From an uncultured Flavobacteriaceae bacterium (GTDB taxonomy: Bacteria > Bacteroidota > Bacteroidia > Flavobacteriales > Flavobacteriaceae), in NCBI GenBank assembly GCA_947494715.1, contig CANLWG010000009.1:182435-246434 (forward strand): 64,000 nucleotides of DNA, given 5' to 3'. Under the pieces are notes generated by a model that was given only the letters and a program-made list of their open reading frames with translations, made no database searches and was not told the DNA's origin. Positions 7,623 through 17,335 of this stretch are shown here, piece by piece (position 1 is the stretch's first letter; each line of letters begins with the position of its first letter). Position numbers and translations under genes: made by a program.

Positions 7623-10600
7623 TTAAAGGTTTAGATAATTAAGTTCGATGACCGTTTGGTTAAGCTGGTTAAGGTTATCCAAATAATCCAACTGTATTTC
7701 ATAGGCATTTTCAAGGCTTAGTATATATTGGAAAAAATCGATTTCCCCATTTCTGAAACTCAATTCCGCAGTCTTTAAAAGTTCTTCGGAGAGCTGGTTC
7801 CCTTCCTGTTCATAGTATTCAAGAGCCTTTGCATGTGCACGATATTGGGTCATGAGCTCGTCATAACGTGCACCAAAGCGAATTTTATAGTCCTTGGATT
7901 TCTCTTCTGCAATTTCTTTGGCGATTTTAATGGATTTTATCCGGGCCGATTGTCCGCTAAAGAAAAGGGGAATCTTTAGGCCCAATTGATACCCGTTTAG
8001 CGTACCATTAAGATTGGGCGCGGTACCCTGAAAATAGTTAAGGCCGATATCCGGCAACAATTGCTGTTTGGCCAGGCTACGTTCCGCCTGCATCAAGGCC
8101 ACATTGTTTTCATGGAACCGTAACTCTGGACTTTGGACGAGTTGGGGCAAATTCAAAACAACTTGGGTCATTGGTATCTTGGCAATTTGGGGCAAGGTAT
8201 CCACCTGGACAATTTTCATCAAATTAGTATGGGCGGCGGCAATTTCCTGAATGGCCCGTTCCAAACGGATGCCCATCTGCCGTTGTTTGGATTGTGCCGT
8301 AATCTTTTCCAGGTAATTGGTCTCCCCCAGTTCAAAACGCCGTTGGGCCATTCGGGAAGAATTTTGGTAAAGGCTGTCCAATCGTTTAAAAATGGCCTCC
8401 CTTTCCTCGGTATACAAATAGGTGTAGTATGCGGCGACCACTTCTCGTTTTACAGCTTTTTGTACTATCTCGTAACTGTTGGCCGCCATTAGGGCGCGGG
8501 CCTTATTCCGTCGTTTTTCTGCAAAGTATACGGTTGGGAACAGAAAGTCTTGTTGTACCCCAAAAACACGAAGGGGTTCATCGGTTAAGGTGAGGTTGTT
8601 TTCGTCAAAATGATAATAGACCTCGGTCTTATCAAAATCGAATGCACTGGATATTAATGCATCGGATTGCGCAACACCTAGTTCAGCGGCTTTTAGACCT
8701 GCATTGTTCTCTAAAGCGGTCGATATTAATTCCTCCAAGTTCAATGGTCGTTCCTGTGCTTTGGTCATTGGAGGGAGTAGAAGTCCAATAAGTAATAGGG
8801 GAATCACTTTATCTTTCTTCATCCATTTTTTTGGCAACCTATTTTTCGGATTGTCAAAAATGATATAAAGTACGGGTAGGACCACCAAGGTCAACAAAGT
8901 GGCCGTGATCAGACCGCCAATGACCACTGTGGCCAAAGGCCGTTGCACCTCTGCTCCTGCACTGGTGGATACCGCCATAGGCAAAAAGCCCAGGGCGGCT
9001 GCCGAGGCAGTAAGCAAAACTGCACGTAATCTGTCCTTTGTTCCTTGTTTTACAAGTGCTTCCATGGTTTCAAAAGATTGTTGTTTAAGCTCTTTAAAAT
9101 GTTCCAATAATACAATGCCATTAAGTACGGCAATCCCAAAAAGGGCAATAAATCCAACTCCTGCCGAAATGCTAAAGGGCATATTCCTAAGCCACAGCAG
9201 TAGTACACCACCAACCGCTGCCAAAGGAATGGCAGAAAAGATGAGCAAAGCTTCCTTAACAGATTTAAAAGCAAAATATAAAAGGATAAAAATCAATAAT
9301 AGGGCAATAGGCACGGCTACCCAAAGTCGGGCTTTGGCACTTTGTAGGTTCTCGAACTGGCCACCATAGGTTATGGAGTATCCAACAGGTAATTTTAAGT
9401 TTTCATCAATTAGTCGGTGTACGTCGTCTACCACGGATTGCAAGTCCCGGTTACGAACGTTAATACCCACCACTATACGCCTTCGGGTATCGTCCCTGGA
9501 GATTTTGGCGGCACCTTTTTGATAGCTGACATCGGCCAGTTCCCTCAAAGGGATTTTTCCGCCAGAGGGCAGATCTACATACAGATTTCTAAGATTGTCG
9601 ATGTCCTGCCTATGCCTTTTGTCCAGCCGAACCACAAGCTCGAACCGTTTTTCCCCTTCATAAACGTTACCTACACTGCGGCCTGAAAAGCCCATGGCCA
9701 CCATGTCGTTAAGGTCGGCAATATTGAGACCATAACGAGCTATTTTGCTTCTGTCGTACTTTACGTTCATCTGAGGGAGGCCCACTGTTTTTTCAACGGA
9801 AATATCGGCCGCTCCTTCCACATCTTCGATAAATTCCTTTATCTCATTGCCCTTCTTGCTGAGAATGTCCAAGTCTTCCCCGAAGATTTTAATGGCAATA
9901 TCCGCCCTCACCCCCGTAATCAGTTCGTTAAAACGCATTTCTATGGGTTGGGTAAATTCTACCTCCATGCCAGCAATCACGGTAAGGGCTTCCTTGAATT
10001 TTTCGGCCAAACCATCCTTGGTCTTGGCGGAAACCCATTCGCTTTTAGGTTTTAGGATGATAATGACATCACTCTCTTCCATGGACATAGGATCCGTAGG
10101 CACTTCCGCTGCACCGATGCGGGTCACTACCTGCTCTACTTCCGGGAAATTCTCCAACAGTATTTTTTCGATTTGAGTAGTGATCTCCACGGTCTTTTCC
10201 AACGAAGTGCCCGTTTTCAATATGGGCTGTATCACAAAATCGCCCTCGTCCAGGGTAGGAACGAATTCCCCTCCCATCGAACTAAATAATAATCCTATTA
10301 TTACTAATAGCATCCCCGAAATCCCGAGAACCCATTTCTTGCTTCTTAGGGCCCAATCGATAATTGGCCCGTATCCCCTATGTAGCATATTCATAAGTCG
10401 TATCGAAACATTTTTTTCCGATACCTTGGAGGGCCTTAGGAAAAGTGAGGCAGCCACTGGCACATAGGTAAAACACAGCACAATGGCCCCAATAAGCGCG
10501 AAGCTAAACGTAAGCACCATGGGTTTGAACATTTTGCCTTCCACCCCGCTCAGGGAAAGGATAGGGATAAACACAATGAGGATGATAAGCTGTCCAAAAA

Positions 10601-11960
10601 TGGCGGAATTCATCATTTTGGAGGCACTGTTCAGGGTTATACTATCCCTTTTTTCCTGTTGTTCGATTTTGGAAAGTATAACCAGTTGTGAACGCTGTTG
10701 TGTTACCTGAAAAGCAATGAATTCTACGATAATGACGGCCCCATCGATGATAATCCCAAAATCGATAGCACCTAGGCTCATCAAATTGGCGTCCACTCCA
10801 AAAAGGTACATGAGGGAAAGAGCGAAAAACAGGCTTAATGGAATGACAGATGCTACTACAAGCCCGGAACGCAAGTTGCCCAAGAGCAGTACCACTACAA
10901 AAATAACGATGAGACAGCCCAAGACCAGATTTTCGGTTATGGTAAAAGTGGTCTTGGCAATAAGCTCGCTGCGATCCAGAAAGGCGTTGATATAAACCCC
11001 CTCCGGAAGAGTTCTGGAAATAGTGGTTACACGTTCCTTCACAGCATCGATGACTTTTTTGGAGTTGGCATCCTTGAGCATCATCACTTGCCCTAATACC
11101 TTTTCACCCTCACCGTTTCCAGTGATGGCACCAAAACGGGTTGCACTACCATACCCCACTTTTGCAATATCCTTGATATAAACGGGGATACCGTTCCTGA
11201 TTTTTACGACAATGTTTCCAATATCCGTTAAGGAACCTACAAGCCCCTCGCCTCTTATAAAATAGGCTTGATTGGTCTTTTCAATATATCCGCCACCCGC
11301 TACGCTGTTATTATTCTCCAAGGCGGTAAATACCTCCCGGGCGTCGATGTTCATAGCGTTGAGCTTTTCGGTATTGAGGGCCACCTCGTACTGTTTTAAA
11401 AAACCGCCCCATGTATTCACCTCCACTACGCCCGATATGCCGGAGAGTTGACGCTTTACCACCCAATCCTGAATAGTCCTTAGATCGGTTACCGAATATT
11501 GGCCTTCATAGCCCTCCTTTACATCTAAGATGTACTGGTAGATTTCGCCGAGCCCGGTTGTTATCGGCCCCATTTGCGGTGTACCAAAACCTTCGGGAAT
11601 CTTTTCCGAGGCCGATTTTATTTTTTCGGCAATGAGCTGACGGGGTAAATAGGTGCCCATATCATCCTCAAAAACGATGGTCACCACAGAAAGTCCGAAT
11701 TTCGATATGGAACGGATTTCCCTTACTCCTGGAAGATTGGCCATTTCCAATTCCACCGGATAGGTAATGAACTGCTCCATATCCTGAGTGGAGAGATTGC
11801 GGGATGTAGTGATGACCTGCACCTGATTATTAGTTACATCGGGAACGGCACCAATAGGTATTTGGGTCAAGGAATACAGCCCAAAACCGATAATGAAGAG
11901 GGTAAAAAGGAGAACAATAAACTTATTATGTATGCTTAATTTGATGATACCTGATAACAT
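7623..11960 (-). CDS. Heavy-metal RND efflux pump (CzcA/CusA type) fused to a TolC-like outer-membrane factor
   Basis: A 1445-residue fusion. Residues 1-1040 form a full HME-type RND pump: a first helix 'KFIVLLFTLFIIGFGLYSL', porter domains, and a fourth helix 'DFGIIIDGAVIIVE', whose Asp-x5-Asp-x6-Glu spacing is the proton-relay signature of the Zn/Co/Cd group (HME1). Residues from about 1047 read 'MKKDKVIPLLLIGLLLPPMTKAQ', a complete signal-peptide-like segment, followed by a roughly 380-residue outer-membrane factor ('LEELISTALENNAGLKAAELGVAQSD'). The pump and channel are thus one reading frame; an internal ATG at 8822 could also start a free channel. Fusions of this layout are known in Bacteroidetes. 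The adaptor gene follows 10 bases later. Confidence 0.9.
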   Translation of the reverse strand: MLSGIIKLSIHNKFIVLLFTLFIIGFGLYSLTQIPIGAVPDVTNNQVQVITTSRNLSTQDMEQFITYPVELEMANLPGVREIRSISKFGLSVVTIVFEDDMGTYLPRQLIAEKIKSASEKIPEGFGTPQMGPITTGLGEIYQYILDVKEGYEGQYSVTDLRTIQDWVVKRQLSGISGVVEVNTWGGFLKQYEVALNTEKLNAMNIDAREVFTALENNNSVAGGGYIEKTNQAYFIRGEGLVGSLTDIGNIVVKIRNGIPVYIKDIAKVGYGSATRFGAITGNGEGEKVLGQVMMLKDANSKKVIDAVKERVTTISRTLPEGVYINAFLDRSELIAKTTFTITENLVLGCLIVIFVVVLLLGNLRSGLVVASVIPLSLFFALSLMYLFGVDANLMSLGAIDFGIIIDGAVIIVEFIAFQVTQQRSQLVILSKIEQQEKRDSITLNSASKMMNSAIFGQLIILIVFIPILSLSGVEGKMFKPMVLTFSFALIGAIVLCFTYVPVAASLFLRPSKVSEKNVSIRLMNMLHRGYGPIIDWALRSKKWVLGISGMLLVIIGLLFSSMGGEFVPTLDEGDFVIQPILKTGTSLEKTVEITTQIEKILLENFPEVEQVVTRIGAAEVPTDPMSMEESDVIIILKPKSEWVSAKTKDGLAEKFKEALTVIAGMEVEFTQPIEMRFNELITGVRADIAIKIFGEDLDILSKKGNEIKEFIEDVEGAADISVEKTVGLPQMNVKYDRSKIARYGLNIADLNDMVAMGFSGRSVGNVYEGEKRFELVVRLDKRHRQDIDNLRNLYVDLPSGGKIPLRELADVSYQKGAAKISRDDTRRRIVVGINVRNRDLQSVVDDVHRLIDENLKLPVGYSITYGGQFENLQSAKARLWVAVPIALLLIFILLYFAFKSVKEALLIFSAIPLAAVGGVLLLWLRNMPFSISAGVGFIALFGIAVLNGIVLLEHFKELKQQSFETMEALVKQGTKDRLRAVLLTASAAALGFLPMAVSTSAGAEVQRPLATVVIGGLITATLLTLVVLPVLYIIFDNPKNRLPKKWMKKDKVIPLLLIGLLLPPMTKAQERPLNLEELISTALENNAGLKAAELGVAQSDALISSAFDFDKTEVYYHFDENNLTLTDEPLRVFGVQQDFLFPTVYFAEKRRNKARALMAANSYEIVQKAVKREVVAAYYTYLYTEEREAIFKRLDSLYQNSSRMAQRRFELGETNYLEKITAQSKQRQMGIRLERAIQEIAAAHTNLMKIVQVDTLPQIAKIPMTQVVLNLPQLVQSPELRFHENNVALMQAERSLAKQQLLPDIGLNYFQGTAPNLNGTLNGYQLGLKIPLFFSGQSARIKSIKIAKEIAEEKSKDYKIRFGARYDELMTQYRAHAKALEYYEQEGNQLSEELLKTAELSFRNGEIDFFQYILSLENAYEIQLDYLDNLNQLNQTVIELNYLNL

Positions 11961-12032
11961 AATCCATCGAATAAGGGTGATGGCAAACTAATGCGAAACC
12001 GTTTGCCTAAAAATGATGTATGTCAGTATGGA

Positions 12033-12431
12033 TTATGCGTATCTGGGAGGTTGAAACAGCCCATCTCCGAGCACTGGGGAGTAGGAATCGGTATAGTGAA
12101 AATTTAAGGTATCGTGAGATGCTATTTCCTCATGGGAAGTATAGGATACTAAGTCATTGATAACAAAGGCCGAAAGCGATAGGGAATGGCAATGCTGCTG
12201 AAAAGGAAGCTTCTCGTGTTCCTTTTGTTCTTCCTGATGTTTTTGGTTGTGTTCCGCCTTAAGTTCTCCATAATGTTTGGAGAGAAAGACCAAAAAATTA
12301 TCTCCATATTCTTCGGCGTGATATTGGGCATGTTCAATGAGCTCATCCAATTCTACCAAATCGTTAATGTGGATATTAAAGCTCTGAAAAAGAATGAGCA
12401 AGGAAGTCGCTATGGAAACAAATTTTGTCAT
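12033..12431 (-). CDS. Small histidine-rich exported protein upstream of the metal efflux operon
   Basis: From the ATG at 12431 the product has 132 residues; the frame can be extended to an ATG at 12515, but the internal start gives a clean signal segment 'MTKFVSIATSLLILFQSFNIHI'. The mature part is rich in His, Glu and Gln ('EHAQYHAEEY', 'KAEHNQKHQEEQKEHEK', 'QQHCHS'), which suggests metal binding in the periplasm. It lies 72 bases upstream of the RND pump on the same strand, so co-expression and a metal-sensing or buffering role are plausible. I recognise no named domain. Confidence 0.6.
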   Translation of the reverse strand: MTKFVSIATSLLILFQSFNIHINDLVELDELIEHAQYHAEEYGDNFLVFLSKHYGELKAEHNQKHQEEQKEHEKLPFQQHCHSLSLSAFVINDLVSYTSHEEIASHDTLNFHYTDSYSPVLGDGLFQPPRYA

Positions 12432-12589
12432 CTTTTGGTTCTTTAAAGATACAATTTTCTGAAGAGGGGCGAAAAAAATTAAGATTCTCTTACCAATTGA
12501 AGAGAGGTGTTTCAATAGATTTGAAGACTGGGTGTGTTGTGTTTTATTAATTTCTAATTTTTACCCTGCTTAACAAAGCTGACAAAGGC

Positions 12590-12620
12590 TTGCTAATTTA
12601 ACCCCTTTCCGCTATTTTCA
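12590..12620 (+). promoter_or_regulatory. Candidate promoter of the S9 peptidase gene (TTG-N20-TATTTTCA)
   Basis: TTG at 12590-12592 and TATTTTCA at 12613-12620 resemble the -33/-7 pair with one mismatch in the -7 box. If real, translation starts at the ATG at 12644, not 12620. Confidence 0.3.
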
Positions 12621-12643
12621 TGAAGAATTCAAATTGTTCTTCC

Positions 12644-14668
12644 ATGCGTAAATTCTATTTTTTAGTTGTCTTTCTGGTTCTCTTCCAGTCTTTAAAAGCT
12701 CAAAAAGAAAACTTCTCGTATACGGATATTTTTGATCTGCAATACGTCTCCGATCCACAGATCTCCCCCGATGGGGAGTGGGTAGTCTATCGGAGAATGG
12801 CTTTTGACATTATGGAAGATAAAGCTTCGGGCAATCTTTGGATGATAAGGGCCGATGGCTCCCAACATCAAAAATTGACGTCTCGGGAAGTCAGCGAGTC
12901 CAACCCGCGCTGGTCTCCCCAAGGAAATCGCTTGGCCTTTGTAAGTAGAACGGACCAGGGGTCGGAGATTTATATCTATTGGATAGCTTCGGGCAAAATC
13001 GCCAAGCTTACACAGCTTCCTTTTAGCCCGAGTGCCTTGACATGGTCACCCAATGGTAAGCAGCTCGCCTTTTCAATGAACGTGGAGAAAGAGCCACCGG
13101 TTTTGGCCAAAATGCCCAAAAAGCCCAAAGACGCAAAATGGGCGGAAAAACCAAGGATAACGGATAGATTATACCATGAGGCCGACGGCCGGGGGTATAT
13201 TGACCCAGGGTTCAATCATATTTTCATGATTCCGGCAGATGGCGGCGCCCCAAGACAATTGACCTCTGGGGATTTCCATCATAGAGGAACCCTTTCTTGG
13301 TCCAAGGACGGACAACATATTTATTTTTCAGGGAATAGGAACGAAGATTGGGAATACGATTTTAGAAATAGTGAAATCTATTCCGTTGGGGTCTATGATG
13401 GGCAGATCAATGCGTTAACGGATAGGGACGGTCCGGATTATCATCCTGTTGTTTCACCAGATGGAACAAAAATAGCCTATATAAGTGTCGAAGATAAGAG
13501 GCAGGCCTATCAAGTACGTAGGCTTCATATCATGAATAGGGATGGTGGTAACCAAAAAGTAGTCTCCCAAAATTTGGATAGGACGGTTTCAGATCTGGTA
13601 TGGGACTCCAAAGGGAATGGCCTCTATTTTTCCTATGACGATAAAGGGAATACCAAAATTGCCCATATTATCCTAAACGCAAAGGTCACTAAATTGGTGG
13701 ATAATATGGGGGGCACATCCATTGGTAGGCCTTATGCAGGAGGGTCGTTCAGCGTATCCCAAAACGGAACCATCGCCTTTACCCAAACCCGACCGGAGTA
13801 CCCTTCCGAGTTGGCGGTTTTAAAATCCAAGGCAAAAAATCCGGTAAAGATTACTTCCCTAAACAAGGCTTTATTGGATTTCAGAAATTTAGGAAAGGTA
13901 GAGGAGATTTGGTATACATCTAGTTTTGACCAACGGGATATACAGGGATGGGTGGTATATCCGCCAAATTATGATGCCTCTAAAAAGTACCCTTTCTTAG
14001 TCGAAAATCACGGGGGACCCATTCTAAATTACGGAGATCGGTTTTCCGCCGAAATGCAATTGTACGCTGCCGCGGGTTACGTTGTTTTCTATCCAAATCC
14101 ACGTGGGAGCACCGGTTATGGCGAGAAATTCGCCAATCTGCTCTACCACAATTATCCAGGAGAGGATTATAATGATGTCATGGACGGAGTGGATTATTGT
14201 ATCCAAAAAGGAATTGCCCATGAAAATCAGCTTTTTGTCACTGGAGGTAGTGCCGGAGGCATTATGTCCGCTTGGATGATAGGCAAGAACAACCGATTTG
14301 AGGCGGCTGTAGTAGCCAAACCTGTAATGAACTGGATCAGCAAGACTTTGGTCGCCGATAATTATTTTGGCTATGCCAATAGCCGTTATCCGGGCCAGCC
14401 TTGGGAAAATTTTGAGACCTACTGGAAATTTTCCCCGCTTTCATTGGTCGGTAATATAGAGACTCCGACCATGGTGTTGGTGGGAATGGACGATTTGCGC
14501 ACACCACCCAGTGAGGCCAAGCAATTATACCATGCGCTAAAATTGCGAAAAATCCCAACGGTTTTGGTAGAAATACCAAACGCCAGTCATGGTATTGCCA
14601 ATAGGCCTAGCAATTTGATTACCAAGATAGCACACACCTTGGCATGGTTTCAGAAATACCGGAAATAG
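12644..14668 (+). CDS. Secreted S9-family prolyl-oligopeptidase-like serine peptidase
   Basis: The product has a signal peptide ('MRKFYFLVVFLVLFQSLKAQ'), a beta-propeller with repeated 'SPDG/SPQG' WD-like motifs ('ISPDGEWVVYRR', 'RWSPQGNRLAFVS', 'TWSPNGKQLAFS', 'VSPDGTKIAYIS') and a C-terminal alpha/beta-hydrolase domain. Catalytic residues are visible: Ser in 'VTGGSAGGIMSAWM', Asp in 'VLVGMDDLRTPPSEAKQLY' and His in 'EIPNASHGIANRP'. Such enzymes cleave short peptides in the periplasm. I prefer the ATG at 12644 over 12620 because a -7-like box ends at 12620 and the shorter form has the better signal peptide. No operon partner upstream; an AraC-type regulator follows 21 bases after the stop. 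Confidence 0.9.
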   Translation: MRKFYFLVVFLVLFQSLKAQKENFSYTDIFDLQYVSDPQISPDGEWVVYRRMAFDIMEDKASGNLWMIRADGSQHQKLTSREVSESNPRWSPQGNRLAFVSRTDQGSEIYIYWIASGKIAKLTQLPFSPSALTWSPNGKQLAFSMNVEKEPPVLAKMPKKPKDAKWAEKPRITDRLYHEADGRGYIDPGFNHIFMIPADGGAPRQLTSGDFHHRGTLSWSKDGQHIYFSGNRNEDWEYDFRNSEIYSVGVYDGQINALTDRDGPDYHPVVSPDGTKIAYISVEDKRQAYQVRRLHIMNRDGGNQKVVSQNLDRTVSDLVWDSKGNGLYFSYDDKGNTKIAHIILNAKVTKLVDNMGGTSIGRPYAGGSFSVSQNGTIAFTQTRPEYPSELAVLKSKAKNPVKITSLNKALLDFRNLGKVEEIWYTSSFDQRDIQGWVVYPPNYDASKKYPFLVENHGGPILNYGDRFSAEMQLYAAAGYVVFYPNPRGSTGYGEKFANLLYHNYPGEDYNDVMDGVDYCIQKGIAHENQLFVTGGSAGGIMSAWMIGKNNRFEAAVVAKPVMNWISKTLVADNYFGYANSRYPGQPWENFETYWKFSPLSLVGNIETPTMVLVGMDDLRTPPSEAKQLYHALKLRKIPTVLVEIPNASHGIANRPSNLITKIAHTLAWFQKYRK

Positions 14669-14689
14669 CATTGAACAATAGCGTTGGAC

Positions 14690-15823
14690 ATGGACCTGAA
14701 TTTGAATGCGATTCTTTTGTTGCTTGTAGCGTTTCAGCTGTTCTTTATCGCTATTTTTTCATTGACCAACAAAAAAGGCAAAAGAACCAGTAACCTCCTT
14801 CTGGGCACCTTTTTCCTAATATTGGCCATTAACGCAACGGACATTTTGTTGCAAATACATAATGTTTGGTCCTTCTTTCCGCTGTTTTTGTTATTGGATG
14901 ATTCTTTTTTATTGCTTTTCGGACCATTGATTTATCTATATACCCTTTCCTGTGTAGATCAAAATTTTACACTTGCCAAAAAAAAATGGGTTCATTTCAT
15001 TCCATTTGCTATCTGCTTGTTAGGATTGCTGATTTTCTACTTTCTGGAGGGAGCCCCCATTGAGTATGCGCTTGAAACCATAAGCAAGGCCAATCTCCCA
15101 AAAGGGGCTATATTATTTGTAATTATGGCCTACCTACATGGAGGGATTTACCTGTGGTTGTCAAAACGTGTGTTGACCCTGTACGACAAGGCAATGAAGG
15201 ACTATCATTCTAATCTGGCCAGAATTAATTTGGATTGGCTGCATTTTATGATAAATTCATTTATCGGATTGTGGTTATTGGGCGTTTTACTTACCGTAGT
15301 CCCCTATACATCATACAGGCCCTACGTCAATAGTATATTGTTCGGCTTTATTGTATTTCTTTTTTACTTTATCAATAGAGCGATATTCAAAGCATTGAAG
15401 TCCTCGGAATTACTTTCCGGAAATCCATTTTCAACCTTGTCCAAAAAGAAGTATTCCGGATCCACCTTGTCCGCGAATAAACAGAATGCGTTCAAAGAGG
15501 CTTTGGTTTTCCAAATGGAAATCAAAAAATGCTACCTAAATCCCGATCTTACATTAAATGATTTGGCCAAGATTTTGGACCTACCCCCAAAAGAGCTTTC
15601 ACAGATCATCAACCAGTCTTTCAAGAAACATTTTTTTGATTTTGTAAACTCGTATAGGATCGACGAGGCTAAAAAATTACTTATGGATACTAAGAACACC
15701 ATGACTATACAGGAAGTAATGTATTCGGTCGGTTTTTCTTCCAAATCCTCCTTTAATACCATCTTTAAAAAGAAAACGAATCAAACGCCTTCTCAATTTA
15801 GACTTTCTTCAGCTGTACAATGA
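14690..15823 (+). CDS. Membrane-domain AraC-family transcriptional regulator
   Basis: A 377-residue protein with six or seven hydrophobic helices in residues 1-230, then a cytoplasmic linker and a C-terminal AraC/HTH_18 domain ('NPDLTLNDLAKILDLPPKELSQIINQSFKKHFFDFVNSYRIDEAKKLL', 'TIQEVMYSVGFSSKSSFNTIFKKKTNQTPSQFR'). This layout is common in Flavobacteria and suggests membrane-linked signal sensing. The longer frame begins with TTG at 14684; the ATG at 14690 is more likely. It starts 21 bases after the peptidase stop and may be co-transcribed with it. The ligand is unknown. Confidence 0.85.
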   Translation: MDLNLNAILLLLVAFQLFFIAIFSLTNKKGKRTSNLLLGTFFLILAINATDILLQIHNVWSFFPLFLLLDDSFLLLFGPLIYLYTLSCVDQNFTLAKKKWVHFIPFAICLLGLLIFYFLEGAPIEYALETISKANLPKGAILFVIMAYLHGGIYLWLSKRVLTLYDKAMKDYHSNLARINLDWLHFMINSFIGLWLLGVLLTVVPYTSYRPYVNSILFGFIVFLFYFINRAIFKALKSSELLSGNPFSTLSKKKYSGSTLSANKQNAFKEALVFQMEIKKCYLNPDLTLNDLAKILDLPPKELSQIINQSFKKHFFDFVNSYRIDEAKKLLMDTKNTMTIQEVMYSVGFSSKSSFNTIFKKKTNQTPSQFRLSSAVQ

Positions 15824-15912
15824 ATCTTAAAAAGGGTTCGCCTTCCTGAAGTAAAACCATTCTCGGGGTTTTCACATCTACTTTTATGGGATAAACTAAA
15901 AAGTAAGAAGAG

Positions 15913-16653
15913 ATGAGCCGTCAATTCAGAAGTACTCTAAGGGATAGATTGGGAAATCATTTGGAATCCAAAAAGTTCACAACCTTAATCGAGATTATAT
16001 TCATTTTCGGAATCGTTTTTTTGTTCATCCGGATAGTTCCATTTTTTCAGGACAATCAATTTGCACAACAGTTAATAGTATGGTTTGCCAATGTACTTAT
16101 GATAACCTTGGTGGGTTTTGGGCAGTGGCTTAGAGGGCTAAACTTTCGTGATTTAGGATTGGTGTTACCAGTCTGGAGCGGTAAAACGTATCTAAAAATA
16201 GTTCTGTGGTCCTTTTTAATATGTATCATCACTATTTCAAGTTTTATACTCGGATCAGTAGTCATGTCAGTATTGACCGGAGCGAACGCTCAACCGGATG
16301 TTGGCAATTATCAATATTTAAAGGATAATCCAGGGATATTCGTATTATCCTTATTGGGAGTTTACCTAGTGTCTTCCTTTGGGGAAGAGCTGGTATATCG
16401 TGGATTTCTAATACATCGTATTTCAGCATTGTTGAAAGGTGTAAAGTTTGGAAAGATCTATGCTGTTGTAATCAGCGCCCTAATTTTTGGTTTGGCCCAT
16501 TATACCTGGGGTGTTACCGGAATGGTACAAACTAGCTTTATGGGTCTGGTATTGGGGACTTTCCACGTACGATTTAAAAACAAATTGATCGTACTTATTT
16601 TGGCACATGCCTATATGGATACCCTTTTGTTTGCTAGTATTTACTTGAGCTGA
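15913..16653 (+). CDS. CPBP (Abi/CAAX-type) intramembrane metalloprotease
   Basis: A 246-residue membrane protein with about six or seven helices. The glutamic intramembrane protease signature is intact: 'GEELVYRGFLIHRI' (Glu158-Glu159 and Arg163), His196 in 'IFGLAHYTWG', and His232 in 'LILAHAYMDTLLF'. Family members cleave or process membrane-bound substrates such as bacteriocin precursors or prenylated peptides; the substrate here is unknown. It starts at the ATG at 15913, 90 bases after the AraC-type gene, with no clear terminator between. Confidence 0.85.
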   Translation: MSRQFRSTLRDRLGNHLESKKFTTLIEIIFIFGIVFLFIRIVPFFQDNQFAQQLIVWFANVLMITLVGFGQWLRGLNFRDLGLVLPVWSGKTYLKIVLWSFLICIITISSFILGSVVMSVLTGANAQPDVGNYQYLKDNPGIFVLSLLGVYLVSSFGEELVYRGFLIHRISALLKGVKFGKIYAVVISALIFGLAHYTWGVTGMVQTSFMGLVLGTFHVRFKNKLIVLILAHAYMDTLLFASIYLS

Positions 16654-16758
16654 TATGAAATGTATACGATTAGGTTTTCCACTAGAGATATAATTTAAGC
16701 TCGTCGAAAATTTTTATTCACCTTGATCGTTTGTAATTTAGGGAACGCAAGTGATTAC

Positions 16759-17211
16759 ATGAAAACAAAAAAACGACATGGGCTTTGGAACATATTGGCG
16801 GTAATTACCGTTATTATCTGTTTGTTAGCCCTTATGGCCCATTATAAAAACTGGATAAGGACCAATGCTAATGATATCCAAATACTCTCCGGATTTTATT
16901 ACAATACAATAAAATTTTCAGAGCTTGATAGCGTATTGATGGTGGAAAAAATTCCGCCCATGGAACGCCTTAATGGATTTTCGGCCTTGGAAAGGGAAAA
17001 GGGCATATTCCGAGAGTTCAAGGACTCCCTAACGGACAAAAAGGTGTATGTATATGTAGATCATTTTCCTAACCCCAAGATAAAATTAGTATACAGTGAT
17101 TCGCTAAGGCTTTTCATGAATTTAAGGGATTCTATGGAAAATGAAAAAATGTACCTTTTTCTGAAGAACAAAAAGGATAGCTTACCCCTACAATTTTCAT
17201 CTAAAAAGTGA
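16759..17211 (+). CDS. Hypothetical single-pass membrane protein
   Basis: The 150-residue product from the ATG at 16759 has a basic N-terminus ('MKTKKRHGLW'), one transmembrane helix ('NILAVITVIICLLALMAHY') and a soluble C-terminal part rich in Asp, Lys and Ser ('KFSELDSVLMVEKIPPMERLNGFSALEREKGIFREFKDSL'). The frame extends upstream to a TTG at 16723 without support. I recognise no domain. It stands alone between a CPBP protease and a DUF2141 gene. Confidence 0.6.
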   Translation: MKTKKRHGLWNILAVITVIICLLALMAHYKNWIRTNANDIQILSGFYYNTIKFSELDSVLMVEKIPPMERLNGFSALEREKGIFREFKDSLTDKKVYVYVDHFPNPKIKLVYSDSLRLFMNLRDSMENEKMYLFLKNKKDSLPLQFSSKK

Positions 17212-17335
17212 GTTTATAGGCATTGGAGTTCCTATTTTTGAACCTATGAAATGAGCCATAACAATTCTTGATACCAACCGAGATGTTGATTGGCGAATTA
17301 CATCTGACCTTTAAAAGACAAATAAATATCAACAG

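Noticed and set aside
8899..9369. Long open frame on the plus strand opposite the RND pump gene
   Set aside because: It is an antisense shadow of a clearly coding region, with a Ser/Thr-rich composition typical of such shadows and no recognisable motif.
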